From positions 52,182 through 116,181 of the forward strand of contig DONT01000009.1 in NCBI GenBank assembly GCA_003513765.1: a DNA stretch of 64,000 nucleotides, given 5' to 3'. This stretch comes from Jeotgalicoccus sp. Its GTDB lineage: Bacteria > Bacillota > Bacilli > Staphylococcales > Salinicoccaceae. Each line of letters opens with the position of its first letter. Positions within the stretch are counted from its first letter, which is position 1. Of this stretch, positions 26,093-34,609 are shown in pieces. Below the pieces are notes generated by a model. That model was not told the origin of the DNA and searched no databases. It worked only from the letters and a program-made list of their open reading frames with translations. Position numbers and translations under genes: made by a program.

Positions 26093-26551
26093 TTATCTGT
26101 TTTTATTGAATAACAGTCTTCTCTTTCCTATAAACAGCGATGCAAACTGTTCGGCAAACAGTATTCCCACTGCTATCGAACCTGCACTGATAATGACTTC
26201 CATAATTATATTTACCGCACCAAAGTAATCCGATAAAATAATGCTGCTTGTTGCATCATATGCCATGCCTCCCGGGACAAACGGAATGATACCCGGCGTT
26301 AAAAAGATTGTCGACGGCTCTTTATACACCCTTGCCATTATATGACTCATTATCCCGAGTGTAAATGCACCGATGAAATTCACCATAACGAGCGGCAGAT
26401 CAAAAACAATTCCAAACGTCTGCCCCATCATCCAGCCGGCGGCTCCGACAATACCCGCAGGGAGAAATAATTTTTTCGGAGCATCGAATACAACCGCAAA
26501 AAAGTAAGACGCAGTAAAACTAAACAGTAAATTGAATATCCAATCCATCAT
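26093..26551 (-). CDS. Threonine/serine exporter small subunit, YjjB/ThrE-C type
   Basis: A 152-residue protein with four or five membrane helices, including GQTFGIVFDLPLVMVNFIGAFTLGIMSHIMARVYKEPSTIFLTPGIIPFVPGG, which is the C-terminal half of a full-length ThrE carrier. In many Bacillota ThrE is split into this short piece and a longer YjjP-like partner. It starts 9 nt after the partner's stop, with AGGAGG in front; two adjacent ATGs are possible. Exports amino acids, threonine and serine by homology, succinate in E. coli YjjPB. Confidence 0.85.
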   Translation of the reverse strand: MMDWIFNLLFSFTASYFFAVVFDAPKKLFLPAGIVGAAGWMMGQTFGIVFDLPLVMVNFIGAFTLGIMSHIMARVYKEPSTIFLTPGIIPFVPGGMAYDATSSIILSDYFGAVNIIMEVIISAGSIAVGILFAEQFASLFIGKRRLLFNKNR

Positions 26552-26560
26552 TATTCCTCC

Positions 26561-27328
26561 TTAAACGAATATTAGAACGGAAGATACGCCTGCACCTATC
26601 GCAAATGACGTGACCAGTGCTTCCGATGACTTAGTTGTAAACATCATCATATGTCCGCCAAATAAATCCTGAATTGCGTTAGTAATCAGCACACCAGGAA
26701 CAATCGGCATAACCGACGAAATCAGCATCGTCGATAAATCCCCGCCGGGAATATAATAATGTCCGGTGACGACTGTTAATGCGATGGTAAGTCCGCCGAA
26801 AAATTCCGGTATAAACTGGGTTGGCGTCCGTCTTTTAATAATTTCCGTGATACAAATACCAAGCGCCCCGCCGGCAAGTGTCGTGAAAATATCTATCGGA
26901 AGACCATCCTGTAAATACAGGAAGCTGAGCGCAATCAGTGCACCCGCTATCGTTTTAAACCAGACCGGATGGTCTTTTGTGGTGATATATATTTTTTCAA
27001 GCAGACCAAACGCTTCTTCCAGCGTCAGTTCATCCCGCACCAGTTTTCGTGACACACTGTTCACTTTGGAAATTTTGATTAAGTTGGTGTTTCTTTCTTT
27101 AATCCGGTATATTCTCGGATATGACTGGTCATGCAGTATAAAGTTAATCACAGTGTTTGTGACAAAACTGTTATTTTGAATGAAACCGTAATGTGAAGCT
27201 ATGTAATTCATCGTGTCTTCAGTACGCGTTCCTTCAGCACCCGCTTCAAGCAATATACGTGCTGCGAGCATGACAACATCTTTAACCTGTTCTTCATGAT
27301 CGTCGATATGAAGTTTTTCAACTTTCAC
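26561..27328 (-). CDS. Threonine/serine exporter large subunit, YjjP/ThrE-N (DUF1212)
   Basis: A 255-residue protein: an N-terminal cytoplasmic domain with the DUF1212 signature (AARILLEAGAEGTRTEDTM, about residues 24-42; ISKVNSVSRKLVRDELTLEEAF), then about five membrane helices ending with IPGVLITNAIQDLFGG. The most likely start is the GTG at 27328, 6 nt after GGAGGTG; a TTG at 27343 would put the start inside the ribosome site. Partner of the YjjB-like gene directly downstream. Confidence 0.85.
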   Translation of the reverse strand: MKVEKLHIDDHEEQVKDVVMLAARILLEAGAEGTRTEDTMNYIASHYGFIQNNSFVTNTVINFILHDQSYPRIYRIKERNTNLIKISKVNSVSRKLVRDELTLEEAFGLLEKIYITTKDHPVWFKTIAGALIALSFLYLQDGLPIDIFTTLAGGALGICITEIIKRRTPTQFIPEFFGGLTIALTVVTGHYYIPGGDLSTMLISSVMPIVPGVLITNAIQDLFGGHMMMFTTKSSEALVTSFAIGAGVSSVLIFV

Positions 27329-27370
27329 CCACAACACCTCCAATAATATCTATATACCTATAATAGTATA

Positions 27371-27401
27371 AAAAATAAGCTTCAGCACCTGCTAAAGCTT
27401 A
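27371..27401 (-). terminator. Terminator of the patatin gene
   Basis: Minus strand TAAGCTTTAGCA / TGCTGAAGCTTA with a T-run immediately after, seven nt past the stop codon. Confidence 0.75.
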
Positions 27402-27407
27402 CCACGA

Positions 27408-28256
27408 TTATACATTCATTAACGATTTTACTGCTTCGAATTTTTCTGCTGCATCTTTGTAGCCCAATTCATATAAATTTTCGAGCTTTTCCTTGTTGCG
27501 CGTCGTTCTTCCGACACCTGAATCCTCACTTGGCGCAATCACAATAATATTGCCTGTTTTCTCCTGCTCGAAAATATAATCCAGTCTTTCGTTATAATGT
27601 TTATATCTTACTTTCATGCGTTCATCGACTTTCGGATACTTTTTATAGTTAATCATTGTCGACATTCTGCTCTGTTTTTTATAATAACCTTTCGGTTTCG
27701 TCAGCACGACGACATTTTTCACATAGCCGTCACTTTCAGCTTTAATAATCGGCAGCGGATCCACAATGCCGCCGTCCAGCATATAGCGACCTTCATGTTC
27801 CACAGCATCTGCAAAAAATGGAATTGAGCTTGAGGCACGCAACAATTTGCCGAGCGTTTTTTCATCGTAATCTTCTTTATAAAAATACATCGGCTCACCC
27901 GTCTCGCAATTCGTAGTTACGACAACGAACTCATCCGGCCCGTTAATAATCTTTTTAACATCGAGCGGAAATATATTATTTGGAATCTCATCAAAAATGA
28001 AATCCATGCCGAATAATTCTCCTTTGCGTATAAAATTGCTGAACGATAAATACCTTTTATCATTCACGAAATCAATGCTTACGCTACGGTTTCTTCCCTG
28101 CTGCTCCGAAAGATAGGATGCTGCCATGCAGGCACCCGCTGATACTCCGATAATATAAGGGAAATGTATATCGTGCTGTGCAAAATACTCAAGGACACCG
28201 GCAGTATACAAGCCGCGCATACCTCCGCCCTCAAGAACAAGTCCTGTGTCGTTCAT
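27408..28256 (-). CDS. Patatin-like phospholipase family protein
   Basis: A 282-residue patatin-fold hydrolase. It has the oxyanion-hole loop LEGGGMRGLYTAGVLEY (residues 8-24), the nucleophile elbow GVSAGA (Ser about residue 40) and the catalytic aspartate in DGGIVDP (about residue 158), so the Ser-Asp dyad is intact. The general organisation is that of the YjjU/RssA-like bacterial group. It should cleave acyl esters of lipids inside the cell; specific substrate unknown. Monocistronic. Confidence 0.88.
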   Translation of the reverse strand: MNDTGLVLEGGGMRGLYTAGVLEYFAQHDIHFPYIIGVSAGACMAASYLSEQQGRNRSVSIDFVNDKRYLSFSNFIRKGELFGMDFIFDEIPNNIFPLDVKKIINGPDEFVVVTTNCETGEPMYFYKEDYDEKTLGKLLRASSSIPFFADAVEHEGRYMLDGGIVDPLPIIKAESDGYVKNVVVLTKPKGYYKKQSRMSTMINYKKYPKVDERMKVRYKHYNERLDYIFEQEKTGNIIVIAPSEDSGVGRTTRNKEKLENLYELGYKDAAEKFEAVKSLMNV

Positions 28257-28401
28257 TTCATCTTCTCCTCGTATCTCTTTATAAAAATGATTGTATTATA
28301 AAAATATCATAGATTTCAGTCAGTTGTATAATTTACCGATTGATATTATTCCATTTTATTGAGAAACTGTTAGATAAGAATACGCTTTCAAAGGAGCTCT
28401 T

Positions 28402-28614
28402 ATGAAAAAAGAAAAAGTCATCCGCTTCATATATATGTACATAATTGTATTTGCCATTATCATAGGTGTGCAGTATGCATTTCTCGATGAAGTCAGTATA
28501 CTGAACTCACTGTTTATGCCGGCAGTTGTCGCGTTCCTGTCTCTCGCTGTAAGGTCAAATGTTAAAAAAGATGAAGAAGCAGCGCGGAGAAATGAGCTGG
28601 ACGGGAAAAGATGA
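28402..28614 (+). CDS. Small two-helix membrane protein, unknown
   Basis: A 70-residue protein, basic N-terminus, two hydrophobic stretches (about residues 9-27 and 34-50) and a charged tail with Lys/Asp/Glu/Arg. A good ribosome site (AAAGGAGCTC) 6 nt before the ATG and a terminator downstream support a real gene. I do not recognise the family. Confidence 0.6.
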   Translation: MKKEKVIRFIYMYIIVFAIIIGVQYAFLDEVSILNSLFMPAVVAFLSLAVRSNVKKDEEAARRNELDGKR

Positions 28615-28625
28615 TTGCCTGGGTC

Positions 28626-28675
28626 TAGCCGGGAGCGTTCGATTTACAACAAGGAAACGCCGTTGTTAACCGGGA
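28626..28675. repeat. Palindromic intergenic repeat, copy 2
   Basis: CCGGGAGCGTTCGAT then TTTACAACAAGGAAACGCCGT, then TGTTAACCGGGA. It shares AACA(A/G)GGAAACGCCGTTGT and AACCGGGA with the element at 2435-2472. The short block CCGGGAGC(N2)TCGAT precedes the palindrome here and follows it in copy 1. Confidence 0.6.
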
Positions 28676-28685
28676 CTAAGGATTC

Positions 28686-28724
28686 AAAAAAATGAGTGTA
28701 CCTCACAGGTACGCTCATTTTTTC
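28686..28724. terminator. Bidirectional terminator before the aldehyde dehydrogenase gene
   Basis: AAAAAATGAGTGTACC / GGTACGCTCATTTTTT, a long stem with loop TCACA and T-runs on both strands. Confidence 0.9.
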
Positions 28725-28732
28725 AATTCAAA

Positions 28733-30112
28733 CTATATTTTAATCGATGTCACTTTCGTTTCCGTATAAGGTTCCAGCCCTTCCGGCGCTCCTTCACGGC
28801 CGACGCCGCTTTCTTTTAAGCCGCCGAACGGAATATTTGCCGCACTTGGCGCTCCATTATTCCAGCCGAGTACACCGAAATCCAGTTCTTCTGTTAAGCT
28901 GATTCCCGTCGCATAATTTTCAGTGAAATAATATGCTGCAAGGCCAAATTCTGTACTGTTTGCTTTTTTGATTGCTTCATCTAAATTCGTAAAGCTTTGA
29001 ATCGGTGCCAGCGGTCCGAATGTTTCTTCGCTCATGCAAATCATATCGTCTGTCACATTCGTAATGACCGTCGGCTCTACAAAGTAGCCGCCTGACTTAT
29101 CGCCATTTCCGCCGGTCATAACTGTACCGCCTTTTTCAATCGCATCTTCAATATGCTTCATTACTTTATCGTAACCATCTTCATCGATTAGCGGACCGAT
29201 TTTCACGTCGTCTTCCATACCGTTGCCGACTTTTAATTCTTTAACCTGGGCTGTAAATTTCTCAGTAAATTCATCGAGGATATCTTCGTGCACGTAAAAT
29301 CTGTTAGCACATACACATGTCTGTCCGGAGTTTCTGAATTTAGAAGCAAGTGCCCCTTCCACTGCCTTATCGATATCAGCGTCATGATGAACGATTAACG
29401 GTGCGTGTCCCCCGAGTTCCATCGTGACATTTTTAACTGTTACCGATGCGTCACTCATCAGCTGCTTGCCGACTTCAGTTGAACCGGTAAATGTCAGTTT
29501 CATAATTTTATCGGATTGTGTAAATATCTCCCCCGCATCACGGCCTGATGCATTCACGTACTGGATTACACCTTCATCGAAGCCGGCTTCTACTGCCAGG
29601 TCTATAAATTTCACCGCTGACATCGGCGTTGCACTGGCTGGTTTGACGATAAAAGTATTACCTGCTGCAACAGCGGGTGCTGCTTTACGCGCCATCATTG
29701 CCACCGGGAAGTTCCACGGCGTAATCGCTGCAACGACACCAATCGGATGTCTCGTTACAACAATTCTCGTCTCATCATTATTCGCCGGTACAGTGCGTCC
29801 GTATATACGTTTCGCTTCTTCTGCGTAATATTTAATGTAACTGTTGGCGTAATCCACTTCACCCATTGCTTCAGCCAGCGGCTTGCCGCCTTCAAGTGTT
29901 ACAAGTTCTGCGATTTCCTGTTTATTCTCTTCGATTTTTTCTGCCCATTTGAAAAGTAAATCTGAACGGTCCTGTGCATTCATTTTTCTAAAGCTCTGAA
30001 ATTTTTCGTATGCGGTATTAATTTTATCTTCAATAGTTTCTTTGCTGTCTTTCTTAACACGTCCCGCTTCTTCCTGAGTCGCCGGGTTCATTACGATAAT
30101 TTCTTCTGACAT
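28733..30112 (-). CDS. gabD: NAD(P)-dependent succinate-semialdehyde dehydrogenase-type aldehyde dehydrogenase
   Basis: A 459-residue ALDH superfamily enzyme oxidising an aldehyde to its acid. Motifs: ITPWNFPVAMMARK, VKPASATPMS, FTGSTEVGKQL, the catalytic Glu in MELGGHAPLIV, and the nucleophile in NSGQTCVCANRF (Cys followed by VCANR as in GabD/SSADH), then EETFGPLAP and GLKESGVGREG. These point to succinate-semialdehyde dehydrogenase rather than betaine aldehyde dehydrogenase. The ATG at 30112 follows GGAGGGG by 6 nt; an upstream TTG at 30127 overlaps that site. No GABA transaminase gene is next to it, so the physiological aldehyde is not certain. Confidence 0.85.
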   Translation of the reverse strand: MSEEIIVMNPATQEEAGRVKKDSKETIEDKINTAYEKFQSFRKMNAQDRSDLLFKWAEKIEENKQEIAELVTLEGGKPLAEAMGEVDYANSYIKYYAEEAKRIYGRTVPANNDETRIVVTRHPIGVVAAITPWNFPVAMMARKAAPAVAAGNTFIVKPASATPMSAVKFIDLAVEAGFDEGVIQYVNASGRDAGEIFTQSDKIMKLTFTGSTEVGKQLMSDASVTVKNVTMELGGHAPLIVHHDADIDKAVEGALASKFRNSGQTCVCANRFYVHEDILDEFTEKFTAQVKELKVGNGMEDDVKIGPLIDEDGYDKVMKHIEDAIEKGGTVMTGGNGDKSGGYFVEPTVITNVTDDMICMSEETFGPLAPIQSFTNLDEAIKKANSTEFGLAAYYFTENYATGISLTEELDFGVLGWNNGAPSAANIPFGGLKESGVGREGAPEGLEPYTETKVTSIKI

Positions 30113-30131
30113 TCCATTCCCCTCCAAAATA

Positions 30132-30164
30132 TAAAAAGTCGTCCTATAAATAATTATAGGACGA
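30132..30164 (-). terminator. Terminator of the NERD gene
   Basis: TCGTCCTATAA / TTATAGGACGA with a 4-nt loop and TTTTTAT on the minus strand. Confidence 0.85.
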
Positions 30165-30191
30165 TTAGTTTGAATTTACAAAACTAAGGAA

Positions 30192-31100
30192 TTATAAGCT
30201 CTGGTCGATTAATGCATTCGCAATTTCATCCAGGTCTTTAACAGTGTACTGGAATCTGCCGTGGAATACATATTTCAGGAAGAATGCTTCTAAATCCTCC
30301 TGCCCGACGATTACTCTGATCGAAGGATCTTCCGAATAGTTGGTAATTGAATAGTTACCGTTATCTTTCGGATTAAAGTAAATAATCGGTACGATATCAT
30401 ATTGTAATTTAAATTTGTTTTTAAGTTTTTCAGCAGTCACTTTCGTTTCATCGATAATACCATTGTAATGGTTAACCGAGACGTTTTCTGAATCTGCTTT
30501 TTCAAAAATTAAAGTTTGTTCTTTCTGCTTATCAAGCTCAAGCAGATCGAAGAATGACTCAACATACGGTATTTCTTCAAACTGATTTTCATTGATACCA
30601 TGTAAAATATGACCGCTCCAGTATTTAGAATCAAGCAGATAAATACCAGTACGCGTTAGTACTAAATGGTCGATTTTACGCGTATTTGTGTAATTTCTTG
30701 ATGGTAAATAAATGTTCGACAGAATAATCATATCCGTCTCACGAATTTTCTCATCTTTAACAAGTTTGTCTTTTAACTGAATTAAAGAAAGGTCTGTTAA
30801 ATACTCGCCTTTATCTACGGTAAACTGATGCAGGCTCGAAAGTTTGTTGTCGAGTAGTGTCGTATCGTTATGATACTTTTCGTTTAGAGCAGACATTTCT
30901 TTCTTGTGTCCTAAACGTTCCTCTTCATGTTCACTTTCGTATTTTTCAACAAGTGACTCTTTTTCTTTCGAATATGTTTGCTCCACAGTTTTCACTTCAT
31001 TGCGGTGTTTAAAGTAATATACTAAAAACCAGATTACAATGATGAGAAGTACTGCTGCGACCGCGATAAATATCGGATCTGTAAAAATATCAGTATTCAT
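30192..31100 (-). CDS. Membrane-anchored NERD-domain (nuclease-related) protein
   Basis: A 302-residue protein. Residues 10-30 form one membrane helix; residues about 35-85 are charged and heptad-like (coiled coil). The NERD core follows: ILSNIYLPSRNYTNTRKIDHLVLTRTGIYLLDSKYWSGHI (about residues 126-165), containing the family's IDHLV and D(S/A)KYW/xG elements, corresponding to D and (E/Q)xK of the PD-(D/E)XK-like fold. NERD proteins are predicted nucleases with mostly unknown tasks. Head-to-tail after metK with 29 nt between, so it may share that transcript. Terminator follows. Confidence 0.82.
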   Translation of the reverse strand: MNTDIFTDPIFIAVAAVLLIIVIWFLVYYFKHRNEVKTVEQTYSKEKESLVEKYESEHEEERLGHKKEMSALNEKYHNDTTLLDNKLSSLHQFTVDKGEYLTDLSLIQLKDKLVKDEKIRETDMIILSNIYLPSRNYTNTRKIDHLVLTRTGIYLLDSKYWSGHILHGINENQFEEIPYVESFFDLLELDKQKEQTLIFEKADSENVSVNHYNGIIDETKVTAEKLKNKFKLQYDIVPIIYFNPKDNGNYSITNYSEDPSIRVIVGQEDLEAFFLKYVFHGRFQYTVKDLDEIANALIDQSL

Positions 31101-31129
31101 ATTATTCCTCTCTTTCGCAACTGCATGAA

Positions 31130-32314
31130 TTAGCTATTTCTAAGAAGATCTTTCAGCGCATCGACTTTATCGAGTCTTTCCCACGGTAAGTCGATGTCCG
31201 TACGACCAAAATGTCCATAACTTGCAGTCTGTTTATAAATTGGTCTTCTCAAGTTTAGCATATCTATAATACCATCTGGTGATAAATTAAACAGTTCTCT
31301 GATGACTTCTGTAATTTTTCCTTCATCATATTTCCCTGTGTCAAAAGTATCGACAGCAATAGATACCGGCTGCGATACGCCGATTGCGTATGCCAGCTGT
31401 ATTTCACATTTTTCCGCAATACCGCTCGCTACGATATTTTTCGCAATGTAGCGTGCCGCATATGCTGCAGAACGGTCAACTTTCGTCGGATCCTTACCGC
31501 TGAATGCACCGCCGCCGTGACGAGCATAACCGCCGTACGTATCAACGATGATTTTGCGGCCTGTAAGACCAGCGTCACCCTGCGGTCCGCCGATAACAAA
31601 TCTGCCTGTCGGGTTGATGAAATATTTAGTTTCTTCATCTAATAGCTCCTCGGGAACAACTTCCTGAATGACATGTTCTAACAGATCATCATAAATTTGA
31701 GTTGCCGGAACGTTTTCATGGTGCTGAGTTGAGATAACAATTGTATCGACTCTAAGCGGTTTGCCGTCTTCGTCATATTCAACAGTAACCTGTGATTTAC
31801 CATCCGGACGCAGATAAGAAATCGTGCTGTCTTTACGTACTTCCGTTAAACGGCGTGAAATTTTATGAGCCAGTGAAATCGGCAGCGGCATAAATTCTTT
31901 CGTTTCGTTCGTCGCGTAGCCGAACATTAAGCCCTGGTCGCCTGCACCTGTTGAGACACCTTGTGATTCGCGTGTTTCAAATGCATTGTTTACACCGACA
32001 GCAATATCTTCTGACTGCTCATCGATACCTGTTAATACTGACATTGTTTTGTAATCGTAACCGTACTTCGCATCGACATAACCGATTTCCTTCACTGTTT
32101 CTCTGACAGTTTTCGGAATATCAACGTATGTTTCTGTGCTGATTTCACCGACAATCATTGCAAGACCTGTATTGACAACTGTCTCGCAGGCAACGCGTGC
32201 GTACGGGTCCCCTTCTAATATTGCATCGAGAATCGCATCTGAAATCTGGTCTGCGATTTTATCCGGATGGCCCTCTGTGACTGACTCCGAAGTAAATAAT
32301 TTACGTTCTGACAT
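31130..32314 (-). CDS. metK: S-adenosylmethionine synthetase
   Basis: A 394-residue cytoplasmic enzyme making SAM from methionine and ATP. Diagnostic motifs: FTSESVTEGHPDKIADQISDA near the N-terminus, GAGDQGLMFGYA, and the P-loop-like GGGAFSGKDPTKVDRSAAYAARY; the C-terminal GHFGR is present. Length is typical. It is controlled by the SAM-I riboswitch in its leader, and shares a 480-bp divergent region with pckA, a pairing conserved in staphylococci. Confidence 0.97.
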   Translation of the reverse strand: MSERKLFTSESVTEGHPDKIADQISDAILDAILEGDPYARVACETVVNTGLAMIVGEISTETYVDIPKTVRETVKEIGYVDAKYGYDYKTMSVLTGIDEQSEDIAVGVNNAFETRESQGVSTGAGDQGLMFGYATNETKEFMPLPISLAHKISRRLTEVRKDSTISYLRPDGKSQVTVEYDEDGKPLRVDTIVISTQHHENVPATQIYDDLLEHVIQEVVPEELLDEETKYFINPTGRFVIGGPQGDAGLTGRKIIVDTYGGYARHGGGAFSGKDPTKVDRSAAYAARYIAKNIVASGIAEKCEIQLAYAIGVSQPVSIAVDTFDTGKYDEGKITEVIRELFNLSPDGIIDMLNLRRPIYKQTASYGHFGRTDIDLPWERLDKVDALKDLLRNS

Positions 32315-32361
32315 TTATAAAAATCTCCTTTATAGCTGATTTAGCTATCTCTTCAAAAGCA

Positions 32362-32520
32362 AAAAATAAAACCTTTTTCTCCATATTAAACAGAGAAAAA
32401 GGCTCGCCCTTTTCCCTTATCGCTCAGAATTACTCTGCATTCTTTAGCACCTTTCTTGAAAAAGGAGGTTGCTCTGGCTTCATCGGGTTTGAATCCCTCC
32501 ACCACCTCTGGATAAGAGAT
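32362..32520 (-). promoter_or_regulatory. SAM-I riboswitch (S-box) of metK
   Basis: Minus-strand leader begins with the S-box signature CTCTTATCCAGAGGTGGTGG, then GGGATT...CCGATGAAGCCAGAGCAACC (normally CCCGGCAACC) and the P4/P1 closing GATAAGGG. A terminator hairpin CCTTTTTCTC / GGAGAAAAAGG (about 32370-32402) with a T-run follows. SAM binding is expected to favour the terminator. Confidence 0.95.
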
Positions 32521-32531
32521 AACTTATATTC

Positions 32532-32560
32532 ATCTTACAATATTGTGAAATTCAAATCAA
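32532..32560 (-). promoter_or_regulatory. metK promoter
   Basis: On the minus strand -35 TTGATT (32555-32560), 17-nt spacer, -10 TAAGAT (32532-32537), just before the S-box. Confidence 0.6.
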
Positions 32561-32720
32561 GATTAACAAAGGGTTATTTGTGACAGGTTCAATCTCTTTA
32601 AAGTTAAACTTCTCATTTACAAACATATTCTTAATGTTTTTTAAACTGTTTATAAGCTGCACTTATGAATTAACATTGTAAAATATATATCATTATACGT
32701 ATACGTTATCGTATTATCTG

Positions 32721-32749
32721 TGTAAACATAAAATCTAATGTGTTATACT
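32721..32749 (+). promoter_or_regulatory. pckA promoter
   Basis: Extended -10 TGTTATACT (TATACT at 32744-32749) with 17-nt spacer to a weak -35 TGTAAA (32721-32726). A palindrome TATACGTATA lies about 20 nt upstream (32695-32704) and could be an operator. Confidence 0.5.
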
Positions 32750-32794
32750 AATTTCTAAATAGTTCGTTAATGACAAATATTTTGGAGGCGAATC

Positions 32795-34369
32795 ATGGTT
32801 AATCATAAGAGTTTAATCGAAGGTCTTGTTAACAAACCTTCTACGCACAAACAATTATCAAATGCTGAACTTGTAGAAGCATCTATACGACGCGACGAAG
32901 CAGTTCTGACAAATACAGGTGCACTTCGCGCGCAGACTGGCGAATACACTGGACGCAGCCCGAAAGACCGTTTTATCGTAAGAGACAGCGTATCCGACAG
33001 TAAAATTGACTGGGGTGATGTTAACCAGCCGATTTCACAAGAAGTTTTCGATAATTTATTCGATAAAGTTACTACATATTTAAATGACAAAGAAGAATTA
33101 TTTGTCTTTAACGGCTATGCAGGCGCAGACCCGCATACACAGCTTCAACTCCAGGTCGTTAATGAATTCAGCTGGCACAACATGTTTGCAAAAACTATGT
33201 TTATCCGCCCTGAAACAAAAGAAGAAGCACTTGCAATTGATCCTGAATTTACAATTGTATCAGCACCTACTTTTAAAGCAGACCCTGAAGTTGACGGCAC
33301 AGGCTCAGAAGTATTCGTACTTGTGTCATTAGAGAAGAAAATTATTCTTATCGGCGGTACTGAGTACGGCGGAGAAATGAAGAAATCTATTTTCTCTATT
33401 ATGAACTACCTGCTGCCTGAACGAGGCGTACTCAGCATGCACTGCAGTGCCAACGTCGGTGAAAACAAAGATGTTGCATTATTCTTCGGTTTATCAGGAA
33501 CTGGTAAAACGACATTATCTGCAGACCCTGAACGCGACCTTATCGGTGACGATGAGCACGGCTGGAACGACGACGGTGTATTTAACATCGAAGGCGGATG
33601 CTATGCTAAAACAATTAATTTATCAAAAGAAAAAGAACCTGAAATCTTTGAAGCGATAAAATTCGGTTCAGTACTTGAAAACGTTGTTGTCGATGAAGAC
33701 GGAAACGCTGACTACGACGATGATTCACTAACTGAAAATACAAGAGCTGCATATCCGCTTGACCATATCGATAATGCACGTATTCCTTCAGTTGCAGGCC
33801 ACCCGAAAACAATTATTTTCTTAACAGCAGACGCATTCGGAGTACTTCCTCCAATCGCTAAGTTAAGTAAAGATCAGGCAATGTATCACTTCCTGAGCGG
33901 GTTTACTTCTAAACTTGCAGGAACTGAGCGCGGTGTTACTACACCTCAGCCGGTATTCTCAACATGTTTCGGTTCTCCATTCTTACCACTGCACGCAACA
34001 GTGTACGCAAACATGCTTGGTGACTTAATCGACAAGCATGATGTTAACGTTTATCTTGTAAACACAGGATGGACAGGCGGCGAATACGGCGTTGGTAAAC
34101 GCATGAACCTGGCACACACACGCTCAATGGTTAGACGCGCTATCAGCGGTGAATTAGAACTTGGTGAATTCTCTGAAGACGAAATGTTCGGCCTGTCAAT
34201 TCCTAAATCAGTAACTGGTGTACCTGAAGAAATTCTTGCACCAATCAACACTTGGGAATCAGCTGATGCTTACAACGAAAAAGCACAAGCGCTTAAAGAC
34301 CAGTTTATAGAGAATTTCAAAAAATTCGGTTCAGAATCAGCAGCGATTGCTGAAAAAGGCGGATTTTAA
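32795..34369 (+). CDS. pckA: Phosphoenolpyruvate carboxykinase (ATP)
   Basis: A 524-residue gluconeogenic enzyme converting oxaloacetate and ATP to PEP, ADP and CO2. The kinase-1a loop FGLSGTGKTTLS (about residues 231-242), the kinase-2 motif DDEHGW, RTGEYTGRSPKDRF near the N-terminus, GGTEYGGEMKKS with the Mn-binding Lys and the C-terminal RMNLAHTR are all intact. TTTGGAGGCG ribosome site. Fits with fatty-acid and proline catabolism elsewhere in the window as a route back to sugars. Confidence 0.97.
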   Translation: MVNHKSLIEGLVNKPSTHKQLSNAELVEASIRRDEAVLTNTGALRAQTGEYTGRSPKDRFIVRDSVSDSKIDWGDVNQPISQEVFDNLFDKVTTYLNDKEELFVFNGYAGADPHTQLQLQVVNEFSWHNMFAKTMFIRPETKEEALAIDPEFTIVSAPTFKADPEVDGTGSEVFVLVSLEKKIILIGGTEYGGEMKKSIFSIMNYLLPERGVLSMHCSANVGENKDVALFFGLSGTGKTTLSADPERDLIGDDEHGWNDDGVFNIEGGCYAKTINLSKEKEPEIFEAIKFGSVLENVVVDEDGNADYDDDSLTENTRAAYPLDHIDNARIPSVAGHPKTIIFLTADAFGVLPPIAKLSKDQAMYHFLSGFTSKLAGTERGVTTPQPVFSTCFGSPFLPLHATVYANMLGDLIDKHDVNVYLVNTGWTGGEYGVGKRMNLAHTRSMVRRAISGELELGEFSEDEMFGLSIPKSVTGVPEEILAPINTWESADAYNEKAQALKDQFIENFKKFGSESAAIAEKGGF

Positions 34370-34386
34370 TAATATTTGAATAGATT

Positions 34387-34421
34387 AAATCCCGGGATAA
34401 AAATTATCCCGGGATTTTTTT
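34387..34421 (+). terminator. pckA terminator
   Basis: AAATCCCGGGATAA / TTATCCCGGGATTT with a 3-nt loop and a T-run. Confidence 0.92.
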
Positions 34422-34443
34422 ATCGTTCTGTTGTTTTTTGATT

Positions 34444-34550
34444 AGCCGATGACACGGTATTGGCTATACAGAGCGTTTGTATGTACTCTATTGATTTCAC
34501 ATTGTCTAGACAGCTCTTTCTATAGACTCTGTTCATTCCACATTGTCTAC
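34444..34550. repeat. Degenerate 41-bp tandem repeat (about 2.6 units)
   Basis: The core ACTCTATTGATTTCACATTG starts at 34485 and its variant ACTCTGTTCATTCCACATTG at 34526, exactly 41 bp apart; a more diverged unit (TTGGCTATACAGAGCGTTTG part) precedes from 34444. Same period as the array at 43209-43531. Confidence 0.55.
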
Positions 34551-34565
34551 CAAACATCCTAACAG

Positions 34566-34597
34566 CAAAAAACCGGAACAACATATGTTGTTCCGGT
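34566..34597 (-). terminator. ytkD terminator
   Basis: Perfect 26-bp palindrome ACCGGAACAACAT / ATGTTGTTCCGGT, followed by TTTTTT on the minus strand. Confidence 0.88.
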
Positions 34598-34609
34598 CCA
34601 CTATCATCG

